This document shows positions 1 to 6,500 of a stretch of DNA of 18,199 bases, piece by piece; positions within the stretch are counted from its first letter, which is position 1, and each line of letters begins with the position of its first letter. Both the position numbers and the translations under genes were made by a program. The notes beneath the pieces are model-generated. The model was not told the origin of the DNA and did not search any database. It was given only the letters and a program-made list of their open reading frames with translations. Location: NCBI GenBank assembly GCA_013202935.1, contig JABMRG010000159.1:1-18199 (forward strand), in the 5' to 3' direction. This DNA is from Candidatus Omnitrophota bacterium (lineage in GTDB: Bacteria; Omnitrophota; Gorgyraeia; JABMRG01).

Positions 1-607
1 GCTCTATATAGCCTATTGTCTCTTCGGGGCTTAAGACGTTAAGATGAAAAGATATAGCCATGCGTTGTCGTAGTTGAGGGAGTTTATTTATCTTCTCACG
101 CAATTCTGGCTGGCCTACTAATATCAGGGTAAGCAAGAACCTGTTGTTGAGTTGAAAATTCAAGAGCAGCCTTAGTTCTTCAAACATATCTATATTGCTT
201 ATAACCTGGGCTTCATCCACTATTATTACAACCTCTTTGCCTTCTTCCATATTCTTGTATAATATATCATTTATAGTATGAAGTATCTTGAGTTTCGAAC
301 CATCGCATTCTCTTCCCTCAATTTGAAATATAATCTCCTTTAGAAAATCTTCCGGGGAAAGAGATGGGTTTACTATGAGAGCTATTCTATGCTTATTATC
401 AGCAGAAAACTCTTTTGTGATAAGGCGCGTAAGAACTGTTTTGCCACTTCCGTACTCACCAGTCAGAAGGCCCGCTCCTTTACGCTCTTTTATGACATAA
501 TATAGCCTCATAAGCGCCTCTTCGTGGCCTGGGGAATGATAAAAAAATCTAGGATCAGGCGTATTTTCAAATGGTTTCTCTTTTAACTTCCAGTATCCCT
601 CATACAT
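1..607 (-). CDS. ExeA/GspA-type AAA+ ATPase of an exopolysaccharide locus (partial)
   Basis: The frame opens at the ATG at 607-605 and runs off the window edge after 202 codons, so the C-terminus is missing. The N-terminus (MYEGYWKLKEKPFENTPDPR) is the hallmark opening of the ExeA/GspA-like ATPases and of the subfamily linked to exosortase (PEP-CTERM) polysaccharide loci. Walker A is GEYGSGKT (residues 50-57), Walker B is VVIIVDEAQ (about 126-134), a sensor-like segment LILVGQPEL follows (161-169), and an arginine-finger-like QLRQRM lies at 178-183. These point to a cytoplasmic ATP-driven motor or assembly factor for secretion or polysaccharide export; its exact role is inferred. Its start overlaps the stop of the upstream Wzz/kinase gene by 8 nt and no good ribosome site is visible, so translation is probably coupled. 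Family assignment is secure. The exosortase subfamily is likely but unproven because the C-terminal half and downstream genes are not visible. Confidence 0.88.
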   Translation of the reverse strand, partial: MYEGYWKLKEKPFENTPDPRFFYHSPGHEEALMRLYYVIKERKGAGLLTGEYGSGKTVLTRLITKEFSADNKHRIALIVNPSLSPEDFLKEIIFQIEGRECDGSKLKILHTINDILYKNMEEGKEVVIIVDEAQVISNIDMFEELRLLLNFQLNNRFLLTLILVGQPELREKINKLPQLRQRMAISFHLNVLSPEETIGYIE

Positions 608-2306
608 CTGTCAATACCAATCCTATTAAAGGAGCGTTTATCTTTTTTAGCTGCGAGATTGTGTTTTTTAACAAAGGATATGTTGCTTTCTGTCTTCTGG
701 CTATTAATAAAACAGCATCCGCTAAAGGTGCGATATTAAGTGTGTCTGGATAACTTTTTATTCCCACACTCTCTATTATTAAAATCCCATAAGCATCTGT
801 TAGTTCCTTTAGGCACTTTGATAAGTCTTTATCGCCCAATATACCTAAAGGCTTATCTATCTTGCTGCCTGATGATAGTATCTTCAGATTATCAAGCCCC
901 CCTAGCTGCTCTTCTTTGAGCTTTACACTTCCTGTCAGGAGTAGGTCTGTAAGGTTTCTCACCACCTCTTTATCTTTTGCGCTTCCTCTTAATATGTCTG
1001 AAAGGCCCTTTGCCTCTTTTTTAAAATCGAATATCATATCTAGTGAAGGAAAGCGAAAATTGGCATCTACCAATAAGGTTCTATTACCATTATGAACAGC
1101 TGCCAGTGCCAGGTTTGCAGCAACAAAAGTTTTCCCGCTAGCATCATCGGCACTGACTATTAGGATTACCTTTTTATCAATATCGCCTTTTAATGGATCT
1201 ACTTTCAGGAAAGTATAAAGCTGCTCAAATCTCTTTGTTGTATTTTTACTACGCCTATCTGTTGAGAGTAAGCTTTTTCTTAAGCGAATAGCATTAGACT
1301 TTTTCCCCTTTAAGAGTATAGGCTTATCAATCTCTGCTATTACTGGAATTTTTAGCAGTTGCTCTGCTTCTTGCCTGGTATATATTCTCTTATCCGTTAC
1401 CTCCAGAACGAAACCACATAATATAGCTATCAAGAGAGAGCTCAAGAACCCATATAAATAATACCAGGACCTTTCTCTGCCAATAGGGCCGGAGGGAAAA
1501 GTTGCCTCCTTTTTAACTGCTACACGCCATGGCTCTCCCGCCTCTTTATAAGTATCGTATAACTGCTGGTATTCTTTCTCTTTTGCCGATACAATTCTCT
1601 GAGACCTTTCTATTTTTATGCGCAAATCTTCATATGTAGAGGAACTGTCCGGCAGGTCACCTATCTGTGCGGCGATAGTATCTATCTGATCACGGGCTGA
1701 GACAACATCGGGATGTTTATCAGTAAACACCTTTAACAGCTCATCCCTTTTTAACCTAAGGCTGGACAGCCTCTGGTGCAGATCCAGCCTTCTTTTGTCA
1801 GACTCTACATTCTGAGCCTTTAAATCTCTGAGTTTTTTTTGGGTAGTACCCAAGCTGCGCTGAAGATTTTCTATATTGGCGGAAAGCTGTTGCAGGCTAT
1901 TCTTCTTTTCTCTTTTTAAGGACTCCAACTTACTGGCCCTTTCGCTTACAAATGAGCTGCTGACTGAATCAACCGCCTTTTTGGCAAGCTGTGCACTTTG
2001 TGAAATGAATGTAATAGAAAGGGTATCGCGATCTGTAAGATTAAGGCTAAGGCCTTGCTCTAAAGTATCGGTATCAAGGTTCGGAATAGCTTTTGAGATA
2101 TCATTAAGAAAATCTCTCTCTTTCATCCGCTTAGCCTCTACCCCGGCATGAAAAGAACCGCTCTCTCCTATAAATACGAGGGCTGATTCCGATTTAAAAA
2201 ACTGTTCCTTTTTATTAACTATATTATAGACAAAAAAAGACAACAGTAGAAAGACTATGCCTATAGTCATCCATCTTCTTTTTAGAAAAAAATTTGCTCT
2301 TTTCAT
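600..2306 (-). CDS. Wzz/GumC-like chain-length protein fused to a degenerate BY-kinase-like domain
   Basis: A 568-residue inner-membrane protein. Transmembrane segments lie at about 13-29 and 283-301, bracketing a mostly helical, coiled-coil-rich periplasmic region (about 120-255) with a GumC-like DKHPD motif at 196-200. After TM2 comes a MinD/BY-kinase-like P-loop domain (about 357-568). Its motifs are worn: Walker A reads SADDASGKT (385-393) where active kinases have a PGEGKS/T core, Walker A' reads LLVDANFRFP (411-420), and Walker B reads ILIIES (508-513), with Glu in place of the usual Asp and no following Pro-Pro. There is no tyrosine-rich tail. In this family, such proteins control polysaccharide chain length and couple it to export. 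Catalytic activity here is doubtful; a regulatory or structural domain is my inference. The gene follows the wza-like gene by 32 nt. An internal Met13 is a possible start, but Met1 keeps the basic cytoplasmic N-terminus and is preferred. Confidence 0.88.
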   Translation of the reverse strand: MKRANFFLKRRWMTIGIVFLLLSFFVYNIVNKKEQFFKSESALVFIGESGSFHAGVEAKRMKERDFLNDISKAIPNLDTDTLEQGLSLNLTDRDTLSITFISQSAQLAKKAVDSVSSSFVSERASKLESLKREKKNSLQQLSANIENLQRSLGTTQKKLRDLKAQNVESDKRRLDLHQRLSSLRLKRDELLKVFTDKHPDVVSARDQIDTIAAQIGDLPDSSSTYEDLRIKIERSQRIVSAKEKEYQQLYDTYKEAGEPWRVAVKKEATFPSGPIGRERSWYYLYGFLSSLLIAILCGFVLEVTDKRIYTRQEAEQLLKIPVIAEIDKPILLKGKKSNAIRLRKSLLSTDRRSKNTTKRFEQLYTFLKVDPLKGDIDKKVILIVSADDASGKTFVAANLALAAVHNGNRTLLVDANFRFPSLDMIFDFKKEAKGLSDILRGSAKDKEVVRNLTDLLLTGSVKLKEEQLGGLDNLKILSSGSKIDKPLGILGDKDLSKCLKELTDAYGILIIESVGIKSYPDTLNIAPLADAVLLIARRQKATYPLLKNTISQLKKINAPLIGLVLTDV

Positions 2307-2338
2307 TTCTTAAAATTTTCTACGCCCTATAAACAGGT

Positions 2339-3136
2339 TTAGCTCGTTTCATCATATCTATAGTCTTTCCGCTTAATGTCATAGTATATTTTCTTTACAT
2401 CATAATATTGCTGGGCAGCGCCAAGTAACGGTGATATCTGGCGAACAAAGTATGCAACATTTCCAATAAAGCTGCGTGGCACAAAAATAAGGTCATGTTT
2501 ACGTACATATATATTCTGCCTTAAATTACCTTTAAATATCTCCATAACATTGACTACAATAACGTCTGTATTATTTTTAAGGTCTCCTCGTATAACTAAA
2601 ACACTCTTAAGCCCGGCCGATTCTGTATAGCCGCCCGATAGCGCCAGTACCTCCATTATCCTTATGGGTTCAGTAAACCGTATTATACCTTTATTAGCAA
2701 CTTCACCCAAGACAACTATCTTCTTTCCGCCAAACTGTGTAATTATTACAGATACCTTTGGCGCTTTGATATAGGTCTTGAGCTTATCTGAAATATCCTG
2801 GGTAAGATCTTCTACGGTTTTGCCTCCTGTAACAACCTCTCCTATCAGCGGGTATGATATGTTGCCGTCAGGCCTGACAACGACTTTTCTCGAAAGCTCC
2901 TCAACCTGCCATACAGATATTTCTAATACATCACCTGAATCTATAACATAGTTCTCTAGAGACCATTCCTTTTGCTCTATTTCCGATGCAGAAATTATTA
3001 CTATTTTTCCTATATCCGGCACTTCCGGTTTCTGATCCTCTACTGCCATAACTCGTGTAGTTAAAGATATTATCAGGACAGCTATTACGGTTATTATTAA
3101 ATTTACACTAGCACAAAAATTTCTATTTTTTGCCAT
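2339..3136 (-). CDS. Wza-type polysaccharide export protein (Poly_export + SLBB)
   Basis: A 265-residue exported protein. The chosen start (ATG at 3136-3134) has GGGGA 5 nt upstream and begins a clean signal peptide: a basic start, a hydrophobic stretch at about 11-26, and probable cleavage after VMA near residue 31. There is no lipobox cysteine. The Poly_export domain begins at YVIDSGDVLEISVW (63-76) and contains VRPDGNISYPLIGEV (87-101). A beta-grasp SLBB-like domain follows at about 137-220 (VVLGEVANKG, LALSGGYTESAG, HDLIFVPRS). Family members form the periplasmic to outer-membrane channel for capsule or exopolysaccharide. The C-terminus is tyrosine-rich (YYDVKKIYYDIKRKDYRYD), which is unusual, but it would be periplasmic and so not an obvious kinase target. 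The coding region overlaps the upstream kinase gene by 14 nt. A longer frame opening at 3181 would put extra residues in front of the signal peptide and is disfavoured. Confidence 0.9.
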   Translation of the reverse strand: MAKNRNFCASVNLIITVIAVLIISLTTRVMAVEDQKPEVPDIGKIVIISASEIEQKEWSLENYVIDSGDVLEISVWQVEELSRKVVVRPDGNISYPLIGEVVTGGKTVEDLTQDISDKLKTYIKAPKVSVIITQFGGKKIVVLGEVANKGIIRFTEPIRIMEVLALSGGYTESAGLKSVLVIRGDLKNNTDVIVVNVMEIFKGNLRQNIYVRKHDLIFVPRSFIGNVAYFVRQISPLLGAAQQYYDVKKIYYDIKRKDYRYDETS

Positions 3137-3839
3137 AATAATCCCCGTATTGATACTTTCCATACCTCCCATACCTTCCATAATGCCTGCCTATACCTCT
3201 GGGCACTTTATTTAAAACAGCCCCTAATATATTTACACCGGCGTCCTTTAAAAGATTGTAGGCCCTGCTTACGGCCTTTTCATGAGTCTTCTCTGCCATG
3301 ACAATAAATACCGCCCCATCAGCCTGCTTCGACACAATCATCGGATCAGTAACAGATAATACGGGAGGCATATCAAGATAGATAATATCAAATTTTTTAC
3401 GAGCAGCTGAGAGTATGGCTGCTAAGCTATTTAGTCCTAAAAGCTCGGCAGGGTTGGGTGGCACTGGCCCGCTTGGCATGATATCCAGATTATCTATGCC
3501 TATATTACAGGTGGGCAGATTATCAAAATCTATATCTTTTTTTGCCAGGTAGTTGCTTAGCCCCTCCTTCTCCTTTAACCCTAATAATCTAGTCATACCC
3601 CCACGCCTTATATCACAGTCTATCAAAAGCGTCTTCTTGTTGGATTGTGCGGTCGCTACAGCAAGATTTGCCGATATAAACGACTTTCCTTCCCCCGGGA
3701 GGGAACTAGTAAGCCCGACTACTTTAATTTCCGTGCCTGGATTTAGGAATAGTATATTTGTCCGTAAGCATCTAATAGCCTCAGCGGCAGGTGAGGTAGG
3801 GTCAGTATAGACTATAATATCTTTAATCGTCTTATCCAT
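3123..3839 (-). CDS. CpsD/Wzc-type bacterial tyrosine kinase (BY-kinase)
   Basis: A 238-residue cytoplasmic kinase of the CpsD/CapB type. All signature motifs are intact: Walker A SSLPGEGKS (45-53), Walker A' LLIDCDIRRG (71-80) and Walker B IIYLDMPP (152-159). The N-terminus contains PAAEAIRCLRTNI (18-30), resembling the EAYRxLRTN-type interface motif of the family. The C-terminus is a tyrosine cluster with Tyr220, 223, 226, 229, 231, 234 and 235, the expected autophosphorylation tail. Such kinases form rings on the cytoplasmic tail of a Wzz-type partner and cycle phosphorylation to control polymer length and export. The partner is presumably the Wzz-like protein encoded 2 nt upstream, giving the split two-gene arrangement common in Gram-positives. 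There is no strong ribosome site before the start, so translational coupling is likely. Recognition is firm; the polymer made is unknown. Confidence 0.94.
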   Translation of the reverse strand: MDKTIKDIIVYTDPTSPAAEAIRCLRTNILFLNPGTEIKVVGLTSSLPGEGKSFISANLAVATAQSNKKTLLIDCDIRRGGMTRLLGLKEKEGLSNYLAKKDIDFDNLPTCNIGIDNLDIMPSGPVPPNPAELLGLNSLAAILSAARKKFDIIYLDMPPVLSVTDPMIVSKQADGAVFIVMAEKTHEKAVSRAYNLLKDAGVNILGAVLNKVPRGIGRHYGRYGRYGKYQYGDYYGKK

Positions 3840-3841
3840 AT

Positions 3842-5317
3842 TTATTCTATTGATTGTTTTGGACCTGGCCCCTTACCATAATCAGAAATAGTAGCCAGGA
3901 CTGGAACCTCTAATAGTTTTTCAAGCTGTTCTACGTCTTTCACGCTCTTATCCAGCATCTCAATCAGATAAGCCACCCCTATGGCAGCTAATATAGCAAA
4001 TAAAACAGCCATTGCCGCATCCTTGTTTGGAAAACGCTTTGTGCTTACCTTGGGAACTTTGTGAGGTTCAAAAATCACGATATTGGTATATCGCTCTATC
4101 TTTGCACCCATATCAAGTTTTTGAAGCGCTTCCGCAAGTTTATTATAGGCATTACGCCTAACAGATATGGCCCTTTTTAGCATGCTATATTCTATAAGCT
4201 TCTCATAAAGCCCTGCCTCTATAAGCCTGGATAATTCTTTCTCCTTTTTCTTTACCTCATTAAGCTTTATTCCTGTTTCACTTATTGCATTTCTTATTTC
4301 AGTTTCGATCTTTTTCCCCAGGGCTTTTATCTCGCCTCTTATCTTTATTACTGAAGGGTGCAATTCTTCGTTGACCTGGAGTAAACTGTTCAACTCTTCT
4401 TCTTTTTCAATCAGCTTATCCTTCAGGATATGGGTCAGGGTATGTTCGTCTTCTCTTATGATAAGAGAGAACGCTGCTAAAAGGTTTGTTTCCAAAAGAG
4501 AGTTTGCGTTCCTTAAAAAGGCCTCTATCTCCGATATCTCTCTTTTTATAGAAAGGTGTTTTTCGTTTACTGCTGATGCGATAACCTCTTTATCTTCCTG
4601 GGAGGGCATCTCATATGTCTCAACAGCATATATTACATCCTCATTTTTTATTACAAACTCTGCTAATTTTTTTTCTGCGTTAAGCAACTCTTGATAAGCC
4701 ACTGTCACTTGCTCATTAAATGTCCTGTGTGCATCCTCAAAGAATTTGCGTTCACCCTCTCTCTTCTCATTCAGGTATCCTTCTAAAACGGCGGATATAA
4801 CGTCATAAGAGAATTGGGGGTTTTCTGAAGTAGAGGATATGATTATGGTGTTCTCGTCTTGGTTGAGCCGTTTATTGCCCCTTACTATGCCTGGTGTTTC
4901 CCTGATATACATATCAGCATCTTCCAATTCCTGGCCTCTGTTCAGGGCTTTTCTTATGTCGTACATGAGCTTTTCGCTTGATTCCTCATAACCATATTTT
5001 TCTTTTAGTGTCTTAGCGGCCTGTTCTGCTATTATATTACTGCGCAGGAGAGAAACCTCCTGGTCCATATCATACTTTTCTCTTACGATATCACCTTCCT
5101 CAGTCTCTACTTCTAATTTGTTCGTACCAAGAGTTATCTTGGTCGTTGAAACATAAACAGGCACTTGATTTTGCCATCTATAATATATGGCATAGGATAG
5201 TGCCGAGAAGACCAGGACTAATGCAAGCAGAACTATCTTCCACCGCTTGATAACCACGGGGATAATATCAAGTATGTTTAGGTTTTCTTCTTCCACTCTT
5301 TCTGTTTCTCTTGCCAT
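3842..5317 (-). CDS. Wzz/GumC-family polysaccharide co-polymerase
   Basis: A 491-residue inner-membrane protein, first gene of the exopolysaccharide operon. A short cytoplasmic N-terminus is followed by TM1 (about 27-46), a long periplasmic region with charged heptad-like helices (about 190-390), the proline-containing stretch PKVSTKRFPNKD (422-433) typical of the segment before TM2, TM2 (about 434-452), and a cytoplasmic tail of about 35 residues. There is no ATPase domain in this protein; the kinase is encoded separately 2 nt downstream. Members set the modal chain length of exported polysaccharide and recruit the kinase. The tail EKLLEVPVLATI resembles the junction found in fused Wzz-kinases. 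A GGGTG ribosome-site candidate lies about 13 nt before the ATG, rather far, behind a structured leader of about 95 nt. Confidence 0.9.
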   Translation of the reverse strand: MARETERVEEENLNILDIIPVVIKRWKIVLLALVLVFSALSYAIYYRWQNQVPVYVSTTKITLGTNKLEVETEEGDIVREKYDMDQEVSLLRSNIIAEQAAKTLKEKYGYEESSEKLMYDIRKALNRGQELEDADMYIRETPGIVRGNKRLNQDENTIIISSTSENPQFSYDVISAVLEGYLNEKREGERKFFEDAHRTFNEQVTVAYQELLNAEKKLAEFVIKNEDVIYAVETYEMPSQEDKEVIASAVNEKHLSIKREISEIEAFLRNANSLLETNLLAAFSLIIREDEHTLTHILKDKLIEKEEELNSLLQVNEELHPSVIKIRGEIKALGKKIETEIRNAISETGIKLNEVKKKEKELSRLIEAGLYEKLIEYSMLKRAISVRRNAYNKLAEALQKLDMGAKIERYTNIVIFEPHKVPKVSTKRFPNKDAAMAVLFAILAAIGVAYLIEMLDKSVKDVEQLEKLLEVPVLATISDYGKGPGPKQSIE

Positions 5318-5344
5318 TTTAGGTAAATTTCACCCTTTGTTTGC

Positions 5345-5389
5345 GTTTTGTATAGGCACAAAACACCGTTCTCCTGTTATAACAACAGG
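5345..5389 (-). promoter_or_regulatory. Two hairpins in the leader of the exopolysaccharide transcript
   Basis: In the predicted untranslated leader, CCTGTT/AACAGG forms a 6-bp stem with a 5-nt loop (5389-5373), and GTTTTGT/ACAAAAC forms a 7-bp stem with a 6-nt loop (5364-5345). Neither is followed by a T-run, so they are not simple terminators. They could stabilise the transcript or affect initiation at the Wzz-like gene. The first stem also overlaps the operator-like palindrome and may be only its by-product. Confidence 0.3.
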
Positions 5390-5427
5390 CTTATTGTTAT
5401 AATTTGTATAACATATGTATTATACAA
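5375..5427. promoter_or_regulatory. Candidate operator: phased TGTTATAAC-type repeats over the -10 and transcript start
   Basis: The segment holds a perfect 10-bp palindrome TGTTATAACA (5375-5384), a near copy TGTTATAATT (5395-5404), and TGTATAACAT (5405-5414). These begin 20 and 10 bp apart, which places them on one DNA face. Two longer inverted repeats frame them: TTATAACAA (5377-5385) with TTGTTATAA (5394-5402), and TTGTATAA (5404-5411) with TTATACAA (5420-5427). The second covers the -10 box. The placement fits a repressor site, but AT-rich DNA makes such words commoner and no regulator is encoded in the visible sequence. Confidence 0.5.
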
Positions 5428-5448
5428 GAAAATAAGCAGCAGTGTCAA
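5419..5448 (-). promoter_or_regulatory. sigma70-type promoter of the exopolysaccharide operon
   Basis: Read on the minus strand, a perfect -35 box TTGACA (5448-5443) and a perfect -10 box TATAAT (5424-5419) are separated by 18 bp. The predicted transcript start is near 5412, leaving a leader of about 95 nt before the Wzz-like gene. It sits 36 nt downstream of the nrdG stop and faces the exopolysaccharide genes. Confidence 0.85.
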
Positions 5449-5483
5449 GCGGGCATTAAGAAATTGGTATATAATTCTTAAAG

Positions 5484-6206
5484 TTAGTTTCTTCTTAAAT
5501 GCACTTTTGGCAGATATTTAGAGGCGGCTTGAGCCATTTTTTCAAGCTCAGTTACAGAATAGGGCTTTGTGCTTAGGAAAAATGGGTCTATAGTGTCGCG
5601 GGGGACAAACTGCTGTATGCAGTATTTTTTTGCAGGGTGGATAGATTTTGCAATATCAACAACCTCATCTGCACCTATTAAAGTAGGCACAACGGTAGTT
5701 CTAATCTCATAATCAATGCCTGAATTAATAATAAGATCTTTAGATGCTATGATCTTATCTATATCAATATCAATACCTGCAACTTTCGAGTAAATATCTG
5801 CCCTAAGAGGGGCTTTGATGTCAAGGGCGATATATTCTACTAATTTATCACCAATAAGCTTCTTTAGTATATCAGGGCAGGTTCCGTTTGTATCAAGTTT
5901 TACTAAAAGCGAAAACTCTTTTATCTCATTTATAAGATTGATAAGCCTCTCCTTGCACAAAGTAGGCTCTCCCCCTGTGATTACAACTCCATCCACCCAG
6001 CCTCTTTTAGACCCCAAAAAAGAAGCTATGTCATTGAATGAGACTGATTCTAGTTTTTCAGGGTGAGTCACAAGAGAGCTTGAGTGGCAGAAACCGCATC
6101 TAAAATTACAGCCTCCAAGAAATATGATGGAGGCTATTTTCCCATCCCAATCTATTAGTGTTGTCTCCTGAAAACCTTTTATTTCGGGTAGGGTTTTTGT
6201 TACCAT
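5484..6206 (-). CDS. nrdG: Anaerobic ribonucleoside-triphosphate reductase activating protein (radical SAM)
   Basis: A 240-residue radical-SAM enzyme. The cluster motif is CNFRCGFC (Cys33, Cys37, Cys40, spacing CxxxCxxC), followed by the SAM-binding VVITGGEPTL (74-83). In the NrdG family the [4Fe-4S] cluster cleaves S-adenosylmethionine to generate the glycyl radical on NrdD. The context, directly behind nrdD and the redoxin gene, supports this substrate. The start ATG abuts the TAG stop of the redoxin gene with no gap. At about 240 residues it is longer than the roughly 155-residue E. coli NrdG, and matches the longer NrdG type common in anaerobes and archaea; related pyruvate-formate-lyase activases are the main alternative. 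Last gene of the nrd operon. A 7-bp AT-rich inverted repeat lies 3' of it (5456-5481), but I see no convincing terminator. Confidence 0.9.
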   Translation of the reverse strand: MVTKTLPEIKGFQETTLIDWDGKIASIIFLGGCNFRCGFCHSSSLVTHPEKLESVSFNDIASFLGSKRGWVDGVVITGGEPTLCKERLINLINEIKEFSLLVKLDTNGTCPDILKKLIGDKLVEYIALDIKAPLRADIYSKVAGIDIDIDKIIASKDLIINSGIDYEIRTTVVPTLIGADEVVDIAKSIHPAKKYCIQQFVPRDTIDPFFLSTKPYSVTELEKMAQAASKYLPKVHLRRN

Positions 6207-6473
6207 CTATTTAAAATGAGACGTGAATTCTTCCGTCTTAGGAACTTCACCTTCCCAGCGCGCTAAAATTCTCTCTTGGTTTTCTATGATTGTTGTAGGG
6301 ATCTTTAAAACATCATTGTATGCACCTTCTGCGAAGCCGTCTACTGTATCCATGTCGTGAAATTCCAGATTAACGGAGTCGAGATGATTGTTCTTCTGTA
6401 AGAAATGGTTGAATTTGTTCTTTGTGGTTTCACACTTTGCACAATCTTTTTTCCCAAATACCCTGATTCTCAT
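6207..6473 (-). CDS. Thioredoxin/glutaredoxin-like small redoxin of the nrd operon
   Basis: An 88-residue thioredoxin-fold protein: a beta strand (MRIRVFG) leads into the redox motif CAKC (Cys11-Cys14), and a cis-proline site (KIPTT, Pro59) follows. The length is typical of NrdH or glutaredoxin-like electron donors. It lies between nrdD and nrdG, 27 nt after nrdD with AAGGAG 5 nt before the ATG, and its stop touches the nrdG start. The likely role is to re-reduce the active-site thiols of NrdD, as known for class III reductases of the thioredoxin- or glutaredoxin-dependent kind (for example in Methanosarcina). That role is inferred from position. The CAKC motif is neither the classic CPYC of glutaredoxins nor the CGPC of thioredoxins, so a precise subfamily name is not given. 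Confidence 0.85.
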   Translation of the reverse strand: MRIRVFGKKDCAKCETTKNKFNHFLQKNNHLDSVNLEFHDMDTVDGFAEGAYNDVLKIPTTIIENQERILARWEGEVPKTEEFTSHFK

Positions 6474-6500
6474 ATCGACTCCTTATTTGATGAATGGCAA

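Noticed and set aside
3137..3181. Longer N-terminus for the Wza-like protein starting at 3181
   Set aside because: It would add 15 Gly/Met-rich residues before a signal peptide, reading the tyrosine-tail codons of the kinase in another frame. The ATG at 3136 has its own GGGGA site.
5456..5481. Terminator after nrdG (TTAAGAA/TTCTTAA stem)
   Set aside because: All A-T but one pair, 12-nt loop and no T-run; it may be incidental in AT-rich DNA.
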